Shown: positions 7,260-14,605 of the stretch, one piece after another
Numbering within the stretch: position 1 is the first letter of the stretch
Layout of the letters: each line of letters opens with the position of its first letter
Assembly: GCA_017651185.1 (NCBI GenBank)
Contig: JAGCDJ010000052.1
Span: 1-34,570, forward strand
From: Bacteroidales bacterium
GTDB taxonomy: Bacteria; Bacteroidota; Bacteroidia; Bacteroidales; ML635J-15
DNA length: 34,570 nt
Reading direction: 5' to 3'
The notes under the pieces: generated by a model
What the model was told of the DNA's origin: nothing
The model's input: the letters and a program-made list of their open reading frames with translations, nothing else
The model's database searches: none
Program-made: the position numbers and the translations under genes

Positions 7260-8165
7260 CTATTTTACACGCACTTTGCGCCCCAGTCTTAATACAGTAT
7301 TAGGAGTAAGATTGTCGTTTAGCGAACAAATACGGCTTACCGAAGTGCCATATTTCCGCGCAAGAGCGCTCAAAGTATCGCCCTGACTGATGGTATGCCA
7401 TACGCCTTCGCCAGTATATGCCGTATTTGATGACGACGATGAAGAACTGTATCTTGCAGTCGAATTAAGTTTGTTTCTTGGCAGCACCAAAGTGTCGCAG
7501 CGCAATGTGCTGTCCTTCCAGCAGACTATGGTTTCAGGGTCAAATGGGAAACCCTTGTACCTTGTCTCGAAATGCAAATGCGGACCAGTGCTTCTTCCTG
7601 TACTTCCGCCAAGACCAATAACTTCGCCGACGTTAACAATTTCATTTTCGCGAACCAGAATCTTCGACAAATGACCATAATAGGTTTCAAGTCCATTGTG
7701 ATGACGCACTACTATAAGATTGCCATAACCACCACAATAGCCCGTATAACGAACCTTGCCCTCGAAAGCAGAATATACCGAATCGCCCACATGCAAAGGA
7801 ATATCGCTTCCGGTGTGCGCACGACCATGACGCCAACCGTATTTAGAATAGACAAAACCTTCGCGAGGCATACAAAAATCAGTAGAATCTTCAATAAGCG
7901 GCAATACTATTGTATCAGGAAGAGTGGTTATGTCAAAATTTCTATATGCATTGTGGTCGGTAACAGTCCAATCGTCAAGATAAATATCGGAATCGAAATG
8001 TTTCGGTTTTGGTATGGTCAACGAATCCCAGGTTTTATCACTGTATATCACAATCTTGACAAATTTGTCGGATGTAGATAAGGTATCCACCGAAACCCTT
8101 GCTATTCCCTGCGCAAAAATTTCGGCGGACAGAAACAATAAAAACAAAAACAAATATCTTTTCAT
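7260..8165 (-). CDS. M23 metallopeptidase with C-terminal LysM (LytM-type cell-wall hydrolase)
   Basis: The 301-residue protein has a signal peptide (MKRYLFLFLLFLSAEIFAQG, cut near 19). A beta-rich region leads to the M23 domain: SKYGWRHGRAHTGSDIPL with the HxxxD zinc motif, YYGHLSKI, and TGPHLHFETRYKG with the HxH motif (about 115-210). A serine-rich linker leads to a LysM domain (HTISQGDTLSALARKYGTS..ICSLND) at the C-terminus. It would cut peptidoglycan cross-bridges in the periplasm, or act as a regulator if inactive; the zinc residues look intact. ATG 8165 follows the -7 box, and the upstream in-frame ATG (8183) lies before it. Confidence 0.92.
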   Translation of the reverse strand: MKRYLFLFLLFLSAEIFAQGIARVSVDTLSTSDKFVKIVIYSDKTWDSLTIPKPKHFDSDIYLDDWTVTDHNAYRNFDITTLPDTIVLPLIEDSTDFCMPREGFVYSKYGWRHGRAHTGSDIPLHVGDSVYSAFEGKVRYTGYCGGYGNLIVVRHHNGLETYYGHLSKILVRENEIVNVGEVIGLGGSTGRSTGPHLHFETRYKGFPFDPETIVCWKDSTLRCDTLVLPRNKLNSTARYSSSSSSSNTAYTGEGVWHTISQGDTLSALARKYGTSVSRICSLNDNLTPNTVLRLGRKVRVK

Positions 8166-8170
8166 GGTTG

Positions 8171-8200
8171 CAAAGATAAGCAAAAATCACGGGAATGCAA
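8171..8200 (-). promoter_or_regulatory. Promoter of the M23 peptidase gene
   Basis: The minus strand reads TATCTTTG at 8171-8178 with TTG at 8198-8200 (19-nt spacing). Translation starts only 6 nt downstream of the box, so the mRNA is nearly leaderless or starts at the ATG. Confidence 0.75.
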
Positions 8201-8244
8201 GTTTACTTTGGCAAATTGTGGAAGATGCCGCATTATACAAAACG

Positions 8245-8269
8245 AAAAAGCCGCTTTATCAGCGGCTTT
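8245..8269 (-). terminator. Terminator of the tRNA-Glu gene
   Basis: On the minus strand AAAGCCGC and GCGGCTTT pair around a 7-nt loop (TGATAAA) and are followed by TTTCGTTTTG. Confidence 0.8.
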
Positions 8270-8271
8270 CG

Positions 8272-8343
8272 CAGTCCGGCGGGGAATCGAACCCCGATTA
8301 CCAGAATGAAAATCTGACGTCCTAACCATTAGACGATCGGACC
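8272..8343 (-). tRNA. tRNA-Glu (anticodon UUC)
   Basis: Read on the minus strand, the 72-nt cloverleaf begins GGTCCGATCGTCTAATGG and has D-arm GTCTAATGGTTAGGAC. The anticodon arm is TCAGA-TTTTCAT-TCTGG with anticodon TTC, and the T-arm is CGGGG-TTCGATT-CCCCG. The acceptor strands GGTCCGA and CCGGACT pair with a G-U at the first position and a mismatch at the seventh. CCA is not encoded. Confidence 0.95.
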
Positions 8344-8367
8344 AAATTTCCCATCGTTTTGGGACTG

Positions 8368-8398
8368 CAAAATTAGTATATCAAAATAACATGGCAAA
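8368..8398 (-). promoter_or_regulatory. Promoter of tRNA-Glu
   Basis: The minus strand reads TAATTTTG at 8368-8375 with TTTG at 8395-8398, at 19-nt spacing. Transcription would begin about 15-20 nt before the mature tRNA. Confidence 0.75.
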
Positions 8399-8448
8399 AT
8401 GTTTTTTCACTTTTTTTTGAAAAATATTGAATTTAGGACAATGGCAAT

Positions 8449-8571
8449 ATGCAACACACTTTAAATCAAACACTTATTTACAAACAAAACAAAAGAGGCG
8501 TTTTTGTATCTGGCGGATATAATATCCTCATACTATCGCCTTCGGGAGTGCAAATCCAGAAGGACAAATAA
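8449..8571 (+). CDS. Possible 40-residue small ORF
   Basis: ATG 8449 to TAA 8569-8571 encodes 40 residues, including GVFVSGGYNILILSPSGVQI. It fills the otherwise empty gap between the tRNA promoter and the YebC terminator and is the only open frame of that size there. No -7 box precedes it and I do not recognise it. It could be a decayed gene end or noise. Confidence 0.2.
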   Translation: MQHTLNQTLIYKQNKRGVFVSGGYNILILSPSGVQIQKDK

Positions 8572-8599
8572 AAAAGGTCGGAAATAATTTCCGACCTTT
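8571..8599. terminator. Terminator downstream of the YebC gene
   Basis: AAAGGTCGGAAAT and TTTCCGACCTTT form a long stem with A/T runs on both sides, so it works on either strand. It lies 22 nt after the stop of the YebC-family gene on the minus strand. Confidence 0.85.
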
Positions 8600-8620
8600 G
8601 TATCATCAATAAATAATCTT

Positions 8621-9370
8621 TTATTCTTCCATTGAAGCGATGATTTCGTCAGTCATTTCCATATTGTGGAATACGTTTACAACATCATCGTCGTCTTCGA
8701 GAACGTCGATAAGCTTCAAAACGCCCTTTGCATCATCGGGAGAAATAACCTTTGTGTCGTTCGGGATTCTTCTAAGTTCAGCGCAAGTTGGAACGATATT
8801 CATTTCTTCCAATTTCTTGTTTACTGCGCCAAAATCTTCGAACGAACTGGTTACTGTTATGGTTTCTTCATCCATTTCGATGTCTTCTGCACCAGCGTCA
8901 ATTATTTCGAGTTCGAAATCGTCCATGTTGATGGAATCTGTCTTTGGAATTTCAAAAACACCCTTTCTTTCGAACAAGAAACTCAATGAACCGTTTGTTC
9001 CGAGTGTTCCGTTGAACTTGTTGAAAGCTGCGCGAACTGACGAAACTGTCCTGTTGTTGTTGTCAGACAAGCATTCAACGAACAATGCAATACCATGAGC
9101 AGCGTATCCTTCGAAGGTAATTTCCATGAAGTTTGCACCATCCTGATCACCTTTCTTAATAGCTCTTTCGATGTTATCCTTAGGCATGTTGACACCCTTT
9201 GCATTCTGAACTGCAAGTCTCAACTTTGCATTATAGTTGGGGTCGGTTCCTCCACCTTCCTTTACTGCTATTGTTATTTCCTTTGCTAACTTTGAGAAAA
9301 TCTTTGATCTCTTAGCGTCCAATGCGCCTTTCTTTCTCTTGATCGTTGACCATTTATTATGTCCTGACAT
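8621..9370 (-). CDS. yebC: YebC/PmpR family DNA-binding regulator or ribosome rescue factor
   Basis: This 249-residue protein starts MSGHNKWSTIKRKKGALDAK and continues KRSKIFSKLAKEITIAVKEGG, the invariant head of YebC/TACO1 proteins. It holds the middle phrases KGVNMPKDNIERAIKKG, YEGYA-like FEGYAAHG and DNNNRTVSSVRAAFNKFNGTLGTNGS. Length matches the family (about 240). Family members were described as transcription regulators (PmpR), and newer work on TACO1/YebC links them to translation of proline-rich stretches. The gene is monocistronic here, with a candidate TAATTTTG box on the minus strand at 9414-9421. Confidence 0.95.
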   Translation of the reverse strand: MSGHNKWSTIKRKKGALDAKRSKIFSKLAKEITIAVKEGGGTDPNYNAKLRLAVQNAKGVNMPKDNIERAIKKGDQDGANFMEITFEGYAAHGIALFVECLSDNNNRTVSSVRAAFNKFNGTLGTNGSLSFLFERKGVFEIPKTDSINMDDFELEIIDAGAEDIEMDEETITVTSSFEDFGAVNKKLEEMNIVPTCAELRRIPNDTKVISPDDAKGVLKLIDVLEDDDDVVNVFHNMEMTDEIIASMEE

Positions 9371-9560
9371 ATAACTTTTATTTTATTAAACTTCTTTTTC
9401 CTAAATGAAGTCACAAAATTACAAAAATAATTTTTTTCAAATATTAATTCTGGCAAAAAAATATCTCATTTTTCAAAAAAAATTAGAAATGCTACCTATA
9501 TAACATATATAAATATTACGTTTCCGACAAATAGAGATGTCAACCGAAAACAAAAAACAT

Positions 9561-9568
9561 TACCTTTG
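9561..9568 (+). promoter_or_regulatory. -7 promoter box of map
   Basis: TACCTTTG lies 16 nt before ATG 9585. It rules out the in-frame ATG at 9537, which is upstream of it. No matching -33 element is evident. Confidence 0.7.
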
Positions 9569-9584
9569 CGCAAAATTTTTAACG

Positions 9585-10421
9585 ATGTCGAAAAAGGATT
9601 ACGCACCACTTCTCCCCATCGAACTGAGGACGAAGATAAAAGAATACAGATCAAAAGGATACAAGATTCCGCCATTGAAAATAATACGTAGCGAGGAACA
9701 GATTGCCGGAATACGCGAAAGCGCAAAGATAAACACAGCACTGCTCGATTACCTGTCGGAAAACATCCGTGAAGGAATCACTACACAGGACATCGACGAC
9801 ATGGTTTACGAGTTTACAAAATCGCACGGGGCAATTCCAGCACCGCTTCACTACGAAGGATATCCTAAAAGTTGCTGCGTTTCGCGCAACGAAATCGTAT
9901 GCCACGGCATCCCGAACAAAAACGAATTTCTCCGTAATGGCGACATTGTAAATGTAGATGTTTCAACCATCTACAACCGCTATTTCTCCGATGCGTCAAG
10001 AATGTTCATGATTGGCGACGTGAGCGAGGAATGCAAACGGCTGGTCAAAGTTACAAAGGAATGCCTCGAAATTGGCATCGCAACGGCACAACCTTGGGCA
10101 CGCATGGGCGATGTTGGTGCGGCAATTCAGGAACATGCCGAAAAGAACGGTTATTCTGTCGTACGCGAATTGTGCGGACATGGTTGCGGCGTAAAATTCC
10201 ACGAACCGCCAGAGGTGCTTCACTATGGCAAGCGCGGAACCGAAGAACTCATAATTCCTGGTATGACATTTACAATCGAGCCGATGATTAACATGGGCAA
10301 AAAGGAAATCTTCATCGAAGATAACGACTGGACGGTAGTTACCAAAGACCTGAAACCTTCGGCACAATGGGAACACCAGATTCTTATTACTGAAACAGGA
10401 AACGAAATACTGACGTACTAG
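9585..10421 (+). CDS. map: Type I methionine aminopeptidase
   Basis: The 278-residue enzyme removes the initiator Met from nascent proteins. The two-metal site is readable: NVDVSTIYNRYFSDASRMF (two Asp), CGHGCGVKFHEPPEVLHY (His), GMTFTIEPMI (Glu) and QWEHQILIT (Glu). A roughly 40-residue N-terminal extension (MSKKDYAPLLPIELRTKIKEY onward) precedes the usual SEEQIAGIRESAKI start; it lacks the zinc-finger cysteines of other long MAPs. The gene stands alone here, not next to secY or infA as in many bacteria, so a second map copy may exist. It converges with the dipeptidase gene with only 14 nt between stops. Confidence 0.93.
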   Translation: MSKKDYAPLLPIELRTKIKEYRSKGYKIPPLKIIRSEEQIAGIRESAKINTALLDYLSENIREGITTQDIDDMVYEFTKSHGAIPAPLHYEGYPKSCCVSRNEIVCHGIPNKNEFLRNGDIVNVDVSTIYNRYFSDASRMFMIGDVSEECKRLVKVTKECLEIGIATAQPWARMGDVGAAIQEHAEKNGYSVVRELCGHGCGVKFHEPPEVLHYGKRGTEELIIPGMTFTIEPMINMGKKEIFIEDNDWTVVTKDLKPSAQWEHQILITETGNEILTY

Positions 10422-10435
10422 AAATAAAGGTTCCC

Positions 10436-12136
10436 TTATCTCTCCTTCCTCTCAATCACCTCTTTCAACTTGTACCTATCGCCAGTGGCGGTGCCAACAG
10501 CATCGATGAACTGCTGGTCGTAGCCCTTTGTGTCGTAACCCCAACGCAGGAATTCCCCGTTCTCGTCGGTGCGACGGATAATCTGGTCGTTGTACCTCAC
10601 AATCAAATACTTGGCTAGTTTATCCCAGCGTTGCATCATGCGGTCGGTGTATTCTATGCTTTTGCGGTTGAGGTAACTGCGACGGTCGGCTGGCTGCATA
10701 CCCTTTACGGCAAGCAACACACTGTCCTGGTCGGCAAAGTAGTAGTCCTCGAGTTCCTTCTGAGCCTTACGCAAGTCGCCAATCATCATCGAATAGCGCG
10801 GATACACCATATTTGCCACCCAGTTGTTCATCCAGAATGCCGACTCGAACGAAAACTCGTTTCGCGGATTGTTCTCCTGACGGAAAGCATCGGGCACTTG
10901 AGTAATGCAGCAATACAGAGGCACATACGCCACCATATTGGCATCGTCGCAGTTGAACCATGTAACACCTCCCTCATCGTCGGGCAACCACGAGCGCATC
11001 TGGCAGGTCATTGTGAAACCCGACTGCTGGGTTGCAATAGGACGCTCGCGGAAATAGTCGATGCTATCCTTGTCTTTGAAATGCATTGGCAACGGGCGAA
11101 TAGGCATGCCCCACGGACCGGCTGTCATATCGGAAGTCATATCGAGCGGAGTGCCCTCAAAATGGTCGCGCATGTCGTTTTGCAGGTCGCGCAGCGAAAG
11201 CGGAGCATCGGGCTTAATCCACAGCGGAAGATGGTCGCACTTGTCGAAATCACCGTTGATATATGGCAGGTACTTGTCCATTTCGTCCTTGCTGTAGTGA
11301 TGGCGGAAGAAACTCCACACGCGGGCATCGGCATAGCGCACATTCTCGAAGTCGATTGGACAATAGGCATCGCGGAACGAAAAGTCGGCATCGTTGCCAC
11401 TGAAAAAGCCAAGTTCGCGCGCAAACGAAATTACATCGTAGGCGTAAACGCATTCCACCTCGGGACGGTTGATATTCTGCAAGTTCTTGCTGCTGATGCT
11501 CTTGTACGACTTTTTCTGTTCCTGCGGAAACTGCCTGATACGGCTGAGATTAGCGTGAGCGCAGATGCAGTCGTCGGGGATTCGCAGAGCCACCCATACG
11601 GCACCCTTGCGACCTTTGCCCTTGCCAATTATCTCCATAATCCACGCCTCGTTGGGGTCGCAGACGGTGATGGTTTCGCCACTGCTGTTGTATCCGTATT
11701 CGTCCACCAGTTCGGCCATGCAGCGGATAGCCTCGCGAGCCGTCGATGAGCGTTGCAGAGCCAATCGCATAAGGCTGAAATAGTCGAGCAAGCCCTCATC
11801 GTTGACAAGCTCCAGCCGTCCGTCGAAAGTGGTTTCCACTATGGTGACCTGCTTTTCGTTCATCAGCCCCACCACATTGTAGGTATATTCCACCTGCTTC
11901 ACATATTGTCCCTCGTGGGCCGGTCCCCAGCCATGAATGGCTATTAGTTCGTCCTTGTCGTGCCGTCCGGCAGGGCTGTAGAACAGCGAACCCGAGAATC
12001 CGAATCCGTCGCAGTTGTAGGTACACATTACACTGCCATCGGTTGATGCTTTCTTGCCGACAATCAAGTTGGTGCAGGCGAGGATTGGTTCAACGAAGAG
12101 AGCGAAAAGTAGGAGAATGAGAAGTGTTCGTTTCAT
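10436..12136 (-). CDS. Secreted C69-family dipeptidase (N-terminal nucleophile hydrolase)
   Basis: The 566-residue precursor has a signal peptide (MKRTLLILLLFALFVEPILA) directly followed by C21TNLIVGKKASTDGS. Cleavage exposes the N-terminal Cys nucleophile of peptidase family C69 (PepD). Later segments fit the family: TYNVVGLMNEKQVTIVETTFDGR, EALR-like REAIRCMAELVDEYGY, SGETITVCDPNEAWIMEIIGKG and YSMMIGDLRKAQKELEDYYF. It probably trims dipeptides in the periplasm or outside. The -7 box at 12162-12169 gives a short leader. Its promoter plus first codons recur as a relic at 15018-15087. A 372-aa antisense open frame across it is a shadow. Confidence 0.92.
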   Translation of the reverse strand: MKRTLLILLLFALFVEPILACTNLIVGKKASTDGSVMCTYNCDGFGFSGSLFYSPAGRHDKDELIAIHGWGPAHEGQYVKQVEYTYNVVGLMNEKQVTIVETTFDGRLELVNDEGLLDYFSLMRLALQRSSTAREAIRCMAELVDEYGYNSSGETITVCDPNEAWIMEIIGKGKGRKGAVWVALRIPDDCICAHANLSRIRQFPQEQKKSYKSISSKNLQNINRPEVECVYAYDVISFARELGFFSGNDADFSFRDAYCPIDFENVRYADARVWSFFRHHYSKDEMDKYLPYINGDFDKCDHLPLWIKPDAPLSLRDLQNDMRDHFEGTPLDMTSDMTAGPWGMPIRPLPMHFKDKDSIDYFRERPIATQQSGFTMTCQMRSWLPDDEGGVTWFNCDDANMVAYVPLYCCITQVPDAFRQENNPRNEFSFESAFWMNNWVANMVYPRYSMMIGDLRKAQKELEDYYFADQDSVLLAVKGMQPADRRSYLNRKSIEYTDRMMQRWDKLAKYLIVRYNDQIIRRTDENGEFLRWGYDTKGYDQQFIDAVGTATGDRYKLKEVIERKER

Positions 12137-12161
12137 GAGAAAATGTTTGTGTATTAGGCGA

Positions 12162-12169
12162 CAAAGATA
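12162..12169 (-). promoter_or_regulatory. -7 promoter box of the C69 dipeptidase gene
   Basis: The minus strand reads TATCTTTG, 25 nt upstream of ATG 12136. The sequence from the box through the first four codons is repeated at 15080-15087 and below. Confidence 0.65.
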
Positions 12170-12203
12170 ATGTTTATAAATTAATTATCATTTTCCTGTT
12201 ATC

Positions 12204-12264
12204 GTTTTCGATTTCCAATACGTTAATTTCGCTTACTCATAATTCTTTACCGCCACCTACTGCT
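12204..12264 (-). pseudogene. Relic of the 3' end of a DUF1848 gene
   Basis: This stretch matches the 3' end of the intact DUF1848 gene (13494-13555) at about 90 percent over 55 nt. Shared words include CGATTTCCAAT, CGTTAATTTCGCTT and TTTACCGCCAC. Read on the minus strand it gives VAVKNYE then a stop where the intact gene has Gln (CAA to TAA). Beyond 12264 the similarity breaks. It lies immediately upstream of the dipeptidase promoter. Confidence 0.8.
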
Positions 12265-12329
12265 ATGGCGAGGTCGTGCAGGGCGTAACCCTTTCCGCTT
12301 CAGGAGATTACCATTTGCATATCTCGAAG

Positions 12330-12385
12330 GCGGGCTGAAAGGCGAAAAGGCTAGAAGGCTCGCTGGCTAAAAGGCTAACAGTCAA
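12330..12385. repeat. Degenerate GGCT/AAGGCTAA simple repeat
   Basis: The stretch holds about seven spaced copies of GGCT or AAGGC (for example AAAAGGCTAGAAGGCT and GGCTAAAAGGCTAA). No open frame or stable hairpin is evident. It merges into the hairpin-unit array that begins at 12408. Confidence 0.6.
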
Positions 12386-12407
12386 TTTCGAACAAATTCA
12401 AACCTAT

Positions 12408-12603
12408 AAACGGCATTAGCCATAGAAACTTTCAAACGGCGCCAGCCATTCAAACGGCTTTAGCCATTGAAACCAGAAACAAAAAAAAGCGGAACCAGAT
12501 GCTGAAACAAGTTCAGTATGACATTCCGCTTTTTTAGAAACGCGAAGCATAGAAACGGCTTTAGCCATTGAAACGCCGAAGGCATAGAAACGGCTTTAGC
12601 CAT
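12408..12603. repeat. Array of about 18-bp palindromic units (AAACGGCTTTAGCCAT)
   Basis: Seven units begin at about 12408, 12434, 12452, 12538, 12553, 12571 and 12588, with a period near 17-18 bp where adjacent. The consensus is AAACGGCTTTAGCCAT followed by TGA or AGA. Each core is a mini-hairpin: GGC-TTTA-GCC, GGC-ATTA-GCC, GGC-GCCA-GCC, or the arm-swapped GCC-GAA-GGC. The array is interrupted between units 3 and 4 by the dispersed hairpin element at 12482-12535. It is not CRISPR, because there are no unique 30-bp spacers. No gene lies in 12137-12675 other than relics. Confidence 0.75.
12482..12535 (-). repeat. Dispersed hairpin element, copy 2 (complete, terminator-like)
   Basis: The outer stem AAAAAAGCGGAA / TTCCGCTTTTTT encloses an inner stem CTGAA / TTCAG (around ACAAG on the plus strand). 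The minus strand reads TCATACTGAACTTGTTTCAG and then CATCTGGTTCCGC. It is the same element as at 119-158. The T-runs would make it a bidirectional terminator, which may be its current effect between the TcdA and dipeptidase promoters. A spurious antisense open frame translates it as VILNLFQHLVP. Confidence 0.75.
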
Positions 12604-12618
12604 ATAGTTTCCTAATTT

Positions 12619-12650
12619 TTTTGCAGGTTGCACCAAATGTTGTACTTTTA
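12619..12650 (+). promoter_or_regulatory. Promoter of the TcdA-like gene
   Basis: TTTTG at 12619-12623, a 19-nt spacer and TACTTTTA at 12643-12650 fit the Bacteroidota consensus except for the final A. Confidence 0.6.
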
Positions 12651-12681
12651 CGCGCTGAAAATTCAAAACTAAAAAGTGCCA

Positions 12682-13482
12682 ATGGGCATAGGAAAAGCAA
12701 TATTCAACCGTTCGACCCTGCTTTTGGGCGAAGATACGATGGAACGCATACAAAACAAGCGGGTCATAGTTTTCGGTGTGGGCGGTGTTGGCAGTTGGTG
12801 CGCCGAAAGCCTTGTGCGCAGCGGTATTTGCCACCTTACTATAGTCGATAGCGACCGCGTGTGCATAACCAATGTGAACCGCCAGCTGCAGGCCACCACC
12901 AAAACCGTCGGACTGGTAAAGGTGGAAGTGCTGAGGGATAGGCTTCTGGAAATCAATCCGCAAGCCGAAATCAATGCCATGCAGGAGATATATTCCGCCG
13001 AAAATGCCGAACTGTTCCAGCTCGACACCTACGACTACATCATCGATGCCATCGACAGCCTCGAAAACAAGGCAAGGCTGATTCTTCATGCCACCGGCTG
13101 CCGAGGCAAGTTCTTTTCGGCTATGGGCGCCGCCCTCAAGATGGATCCGACAAAGGTACAGGTGACCGAGTTCTGGAAGGTGCAGGGCTGTCCACTGGCT
13201 CGTGCACTAAGACAGAAGTTCAAACGGATAAAGGACTTCCCTCGCAAGAAGTTCCAATGCGTGTATTCGCCCGAACTGCTGTCAAACAAAGGCGCTGTAA
13301 CCACCTGCGGAACAAGTGCTTGCCTATGTCCCAAAGCCATCATTGCAGCAGGCAATCCTGCACTCGTCAACCACGAATGGTGTTCGTCGAAGGCACAAAT
13401 CAACGGCACAACCTCGCACATTCCCGCCATTTTCGGCTTTACACTTGCCGGCCTGGTGATGCAGGATATTAACGAGAACTAA
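12682..13482 (+). CDS. tcdA: tRNA threonylcarbamoyladenosine dehydratase (TcdA/CsdL, ThiF/E1-like)
   Basis: This 266-residue E1-like enzyme ATP-dependently cyclises t6A37 to ct6A in tRNAs that read ANN codons. FNRSTLLLGEDTMERIQ leads to the nucleotide-binding VIVFGVGGVGSWCAESLVRSG (about 29-49), then DSDRVCITNVNRQL with the adenylation Asp/Asn/Arg set, DYIIDAIDSLENKARL, and the C-terminal FGFTLAGLVMQDI. It is distinguished from ThiF/MoeB by the absence of CxxC zinc pairs and by GKFFSAMGAALKMDPTKV. ATG 12682 is preferred over GTG 12676. The 3' end overlaps the converging DUF1848 gene by 14 nt. Confidence 0.88.
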   Translation: MGIGKAIFNRSTLLLGEDTMERIQNKRVIVFGVGGVGSWCAESLVRSGICHLTIVDSDRVCITNVNRQLQATTKTVGLVKVEVLRDRLLEINPQAEINAMQEIYSAENAELFQLDTYDYIIDAIDSLENKARLILHATGCRGKFFSAMGAALKMDPTKVQVTEFWKVQGCPLARALRQKFKRIKDFPRKKFQCVYSPELLSNKGAVTTCGTSACLCPKAIIAAGNPALVNHEWCSSKAQINGTTSHIPAIFGFTLAGLVMQDINEN

Positions 13483-14545
13483 TCCCCGTAATAGTTTCCG
13501 ATTTCCAATCCGTTAATTTCGCTTGCTCATAGTTTTTTACCGCCACTTCCTTGCTGGCATTTGCATAGCAATATTCGCATAAATGCGGACAGGTGTTGTA
13601 TTCGCCGATGTCCTTGCTCACCATACATCCGCAAGCGGAGCGCTGACCTTTGTCGCGGTTGTCCTTGTGCTTTATGGAGTATTGGTTGGCATTCAACATA
13701 ATGGCATTAGGCGGAATCGGCGCAGCGCCGAACAAACTTTTTTCGATGGTCTTGATTTCCACGCCTAAAAAATCCATCAGAGCCTTATCATTGTACGCAA
13801 AGCGGATCATCAGGTTGTCGTCAACGCAGTGGTTGTGCGATATGCCGTCAAGGTCAACCGCTTCGCCACAGGTTGCCAAAGTGTAGTTCCAGTTGTTCGA
13901 TTTGTTCAATTCCACCAATCGCTTGGCAAACTCAAGCATCTGCTCTTTTGTCCATTCGGAATATTTGACCTTGCTTTTCTCAAGATTTGCTTTCACCTTT
14001 TTGTACAGGGCGATGTCGGCAAAACTGAAAACCAGCTTTTCGGTATATCCGACCAATTTGTTACCTATATTCTCGACCTTGCAAAGCAAATCGTCAATCG
14101 AAATATTATCCGTTAAAATCAACGGGTCGAAACGCCAAACTACCCTGCCCTTACCTAATTTTTCAACTAATTGCCGAAATGTTTCAATACGCTTTTCGAG
14201 CGAAGGCACACCGCGTTCCAATCCTTCCGCAACATAGTCGTTCAGAGTGTATTGAATGTAACAGCCGATGTTCCGCTCCTGCAAATAATCAAGATGTTTC
14301 AATAACGGCTCGGGATTTTTCGACCAGAAAACAATGAATCGGGTATCGCCATACGCCACATAGCTTTTCACGCCATTGAACGGATTTGTCCATGCCGAAT
14401 ATCCGACTTTCAAACGATTGAAAAACCAGTCGGAGTAAAAGGCGGGAATGTCGGTGCTTCGGCTTGCAGAAACAATTACAGGAAACTGAGCATCAACCCA
14501 TTCTCCGTTTTCGCGTTGGATTTTATTTTTTCGCCATTGAGCCAT
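13469..14545 (-). CDS. DUF1848 family protein (putative Fe-S/radical-SAM-like)
   Basis: The 358-residue protein has the DUF1848 head PVIVSASRSTDIPAFYSDWF and KVGYSAWTNPFNG..SYV, then FIVFWSKNPEPLLKHLDYL and GRVVWRFDPLIL, which look like a TIM-barrel in the style of SplB/radical-SAM proteins. The C-terminus has RSACGCMVSKDIGEYNTCPHLCEYCYAN. The CxxxCxxC-like cluster CPHLCEYCYA sits at the C-terminal end instead of the N-terminal position of canonical radical SAM enzymes. Function is unknown. A truncated copy of its 3' end lies at 12204-12264. The XRE gene upstream (61 nt away, same strand) may be co-transcribed. Confidence 0.85.
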   Translation of the reverse strand: MAQWRKNKIQRENGEWVDAQFPVIVSASRSTDIPAFYSDWFFNRLKVGYSAWTNPFNGVKSYVAYGDTRFIVFWSKNPEPLLKHLDYLQERNIGCYIQYTLNDYVAEGLERGVPSLEKRIETFRQLVEKLGKGRVVWRFDPLILTDNISIDDLLCKVENIGNKLVGYTEKLVFSFADIALYKKVKANLEKSKVKYSEWTKEQMLEFAKRLVELNKSNNWNYTLATCGEAVDLDGISHNHCVDDNLMIRFAYNDKALMDFLGVEIKTIEKSLFGAAPIPPNAIMLNANQYSIKHKDNRDKGQRSACGCMVSKDIGEYNTCPHLCEYCYANASKEVAVKNYEQAKLTDWKSETITGISSR

Positions 14546-14605
14546 GTATTAGTATTCTTTAATCAAGAGTATTTTGCCGTATTTTGATTTCAAATCCGAA
14601 AAGAT

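Noticed and set aside
10631..11749. 372-aa open frame on the plus strand
   Set aside because: It lies antisense to the C69 dipeptidase gene, whose family motifs, signal peptide and promoter are clear. His/Val-rich composition without any motif is typical of a shadow frame.
12264..12350. Plus-strand fragment reading TYCYGEVVQGVTLSASGDYH
   Set aside because: It resembles part of a cell-surface beta-sandwich protein but is bounded by stops within 30 codons and lies in a patchwork gap; chance or a tiny relic cannot be told apart.
12408..12603. CRISPR array
   Set aside because: Repeat period is only about 18 bp, repeats are imperfect palindromes with no unique 25-40 bp spacers, and no cas genes are present.
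12460..13089. 209-aa open frame on the minus strand
   Set aside because: It runs antisense to the TcdA-like gene and then through the hairpin array; the C-terminal VILNLFQHLVP is the translated repeat element.
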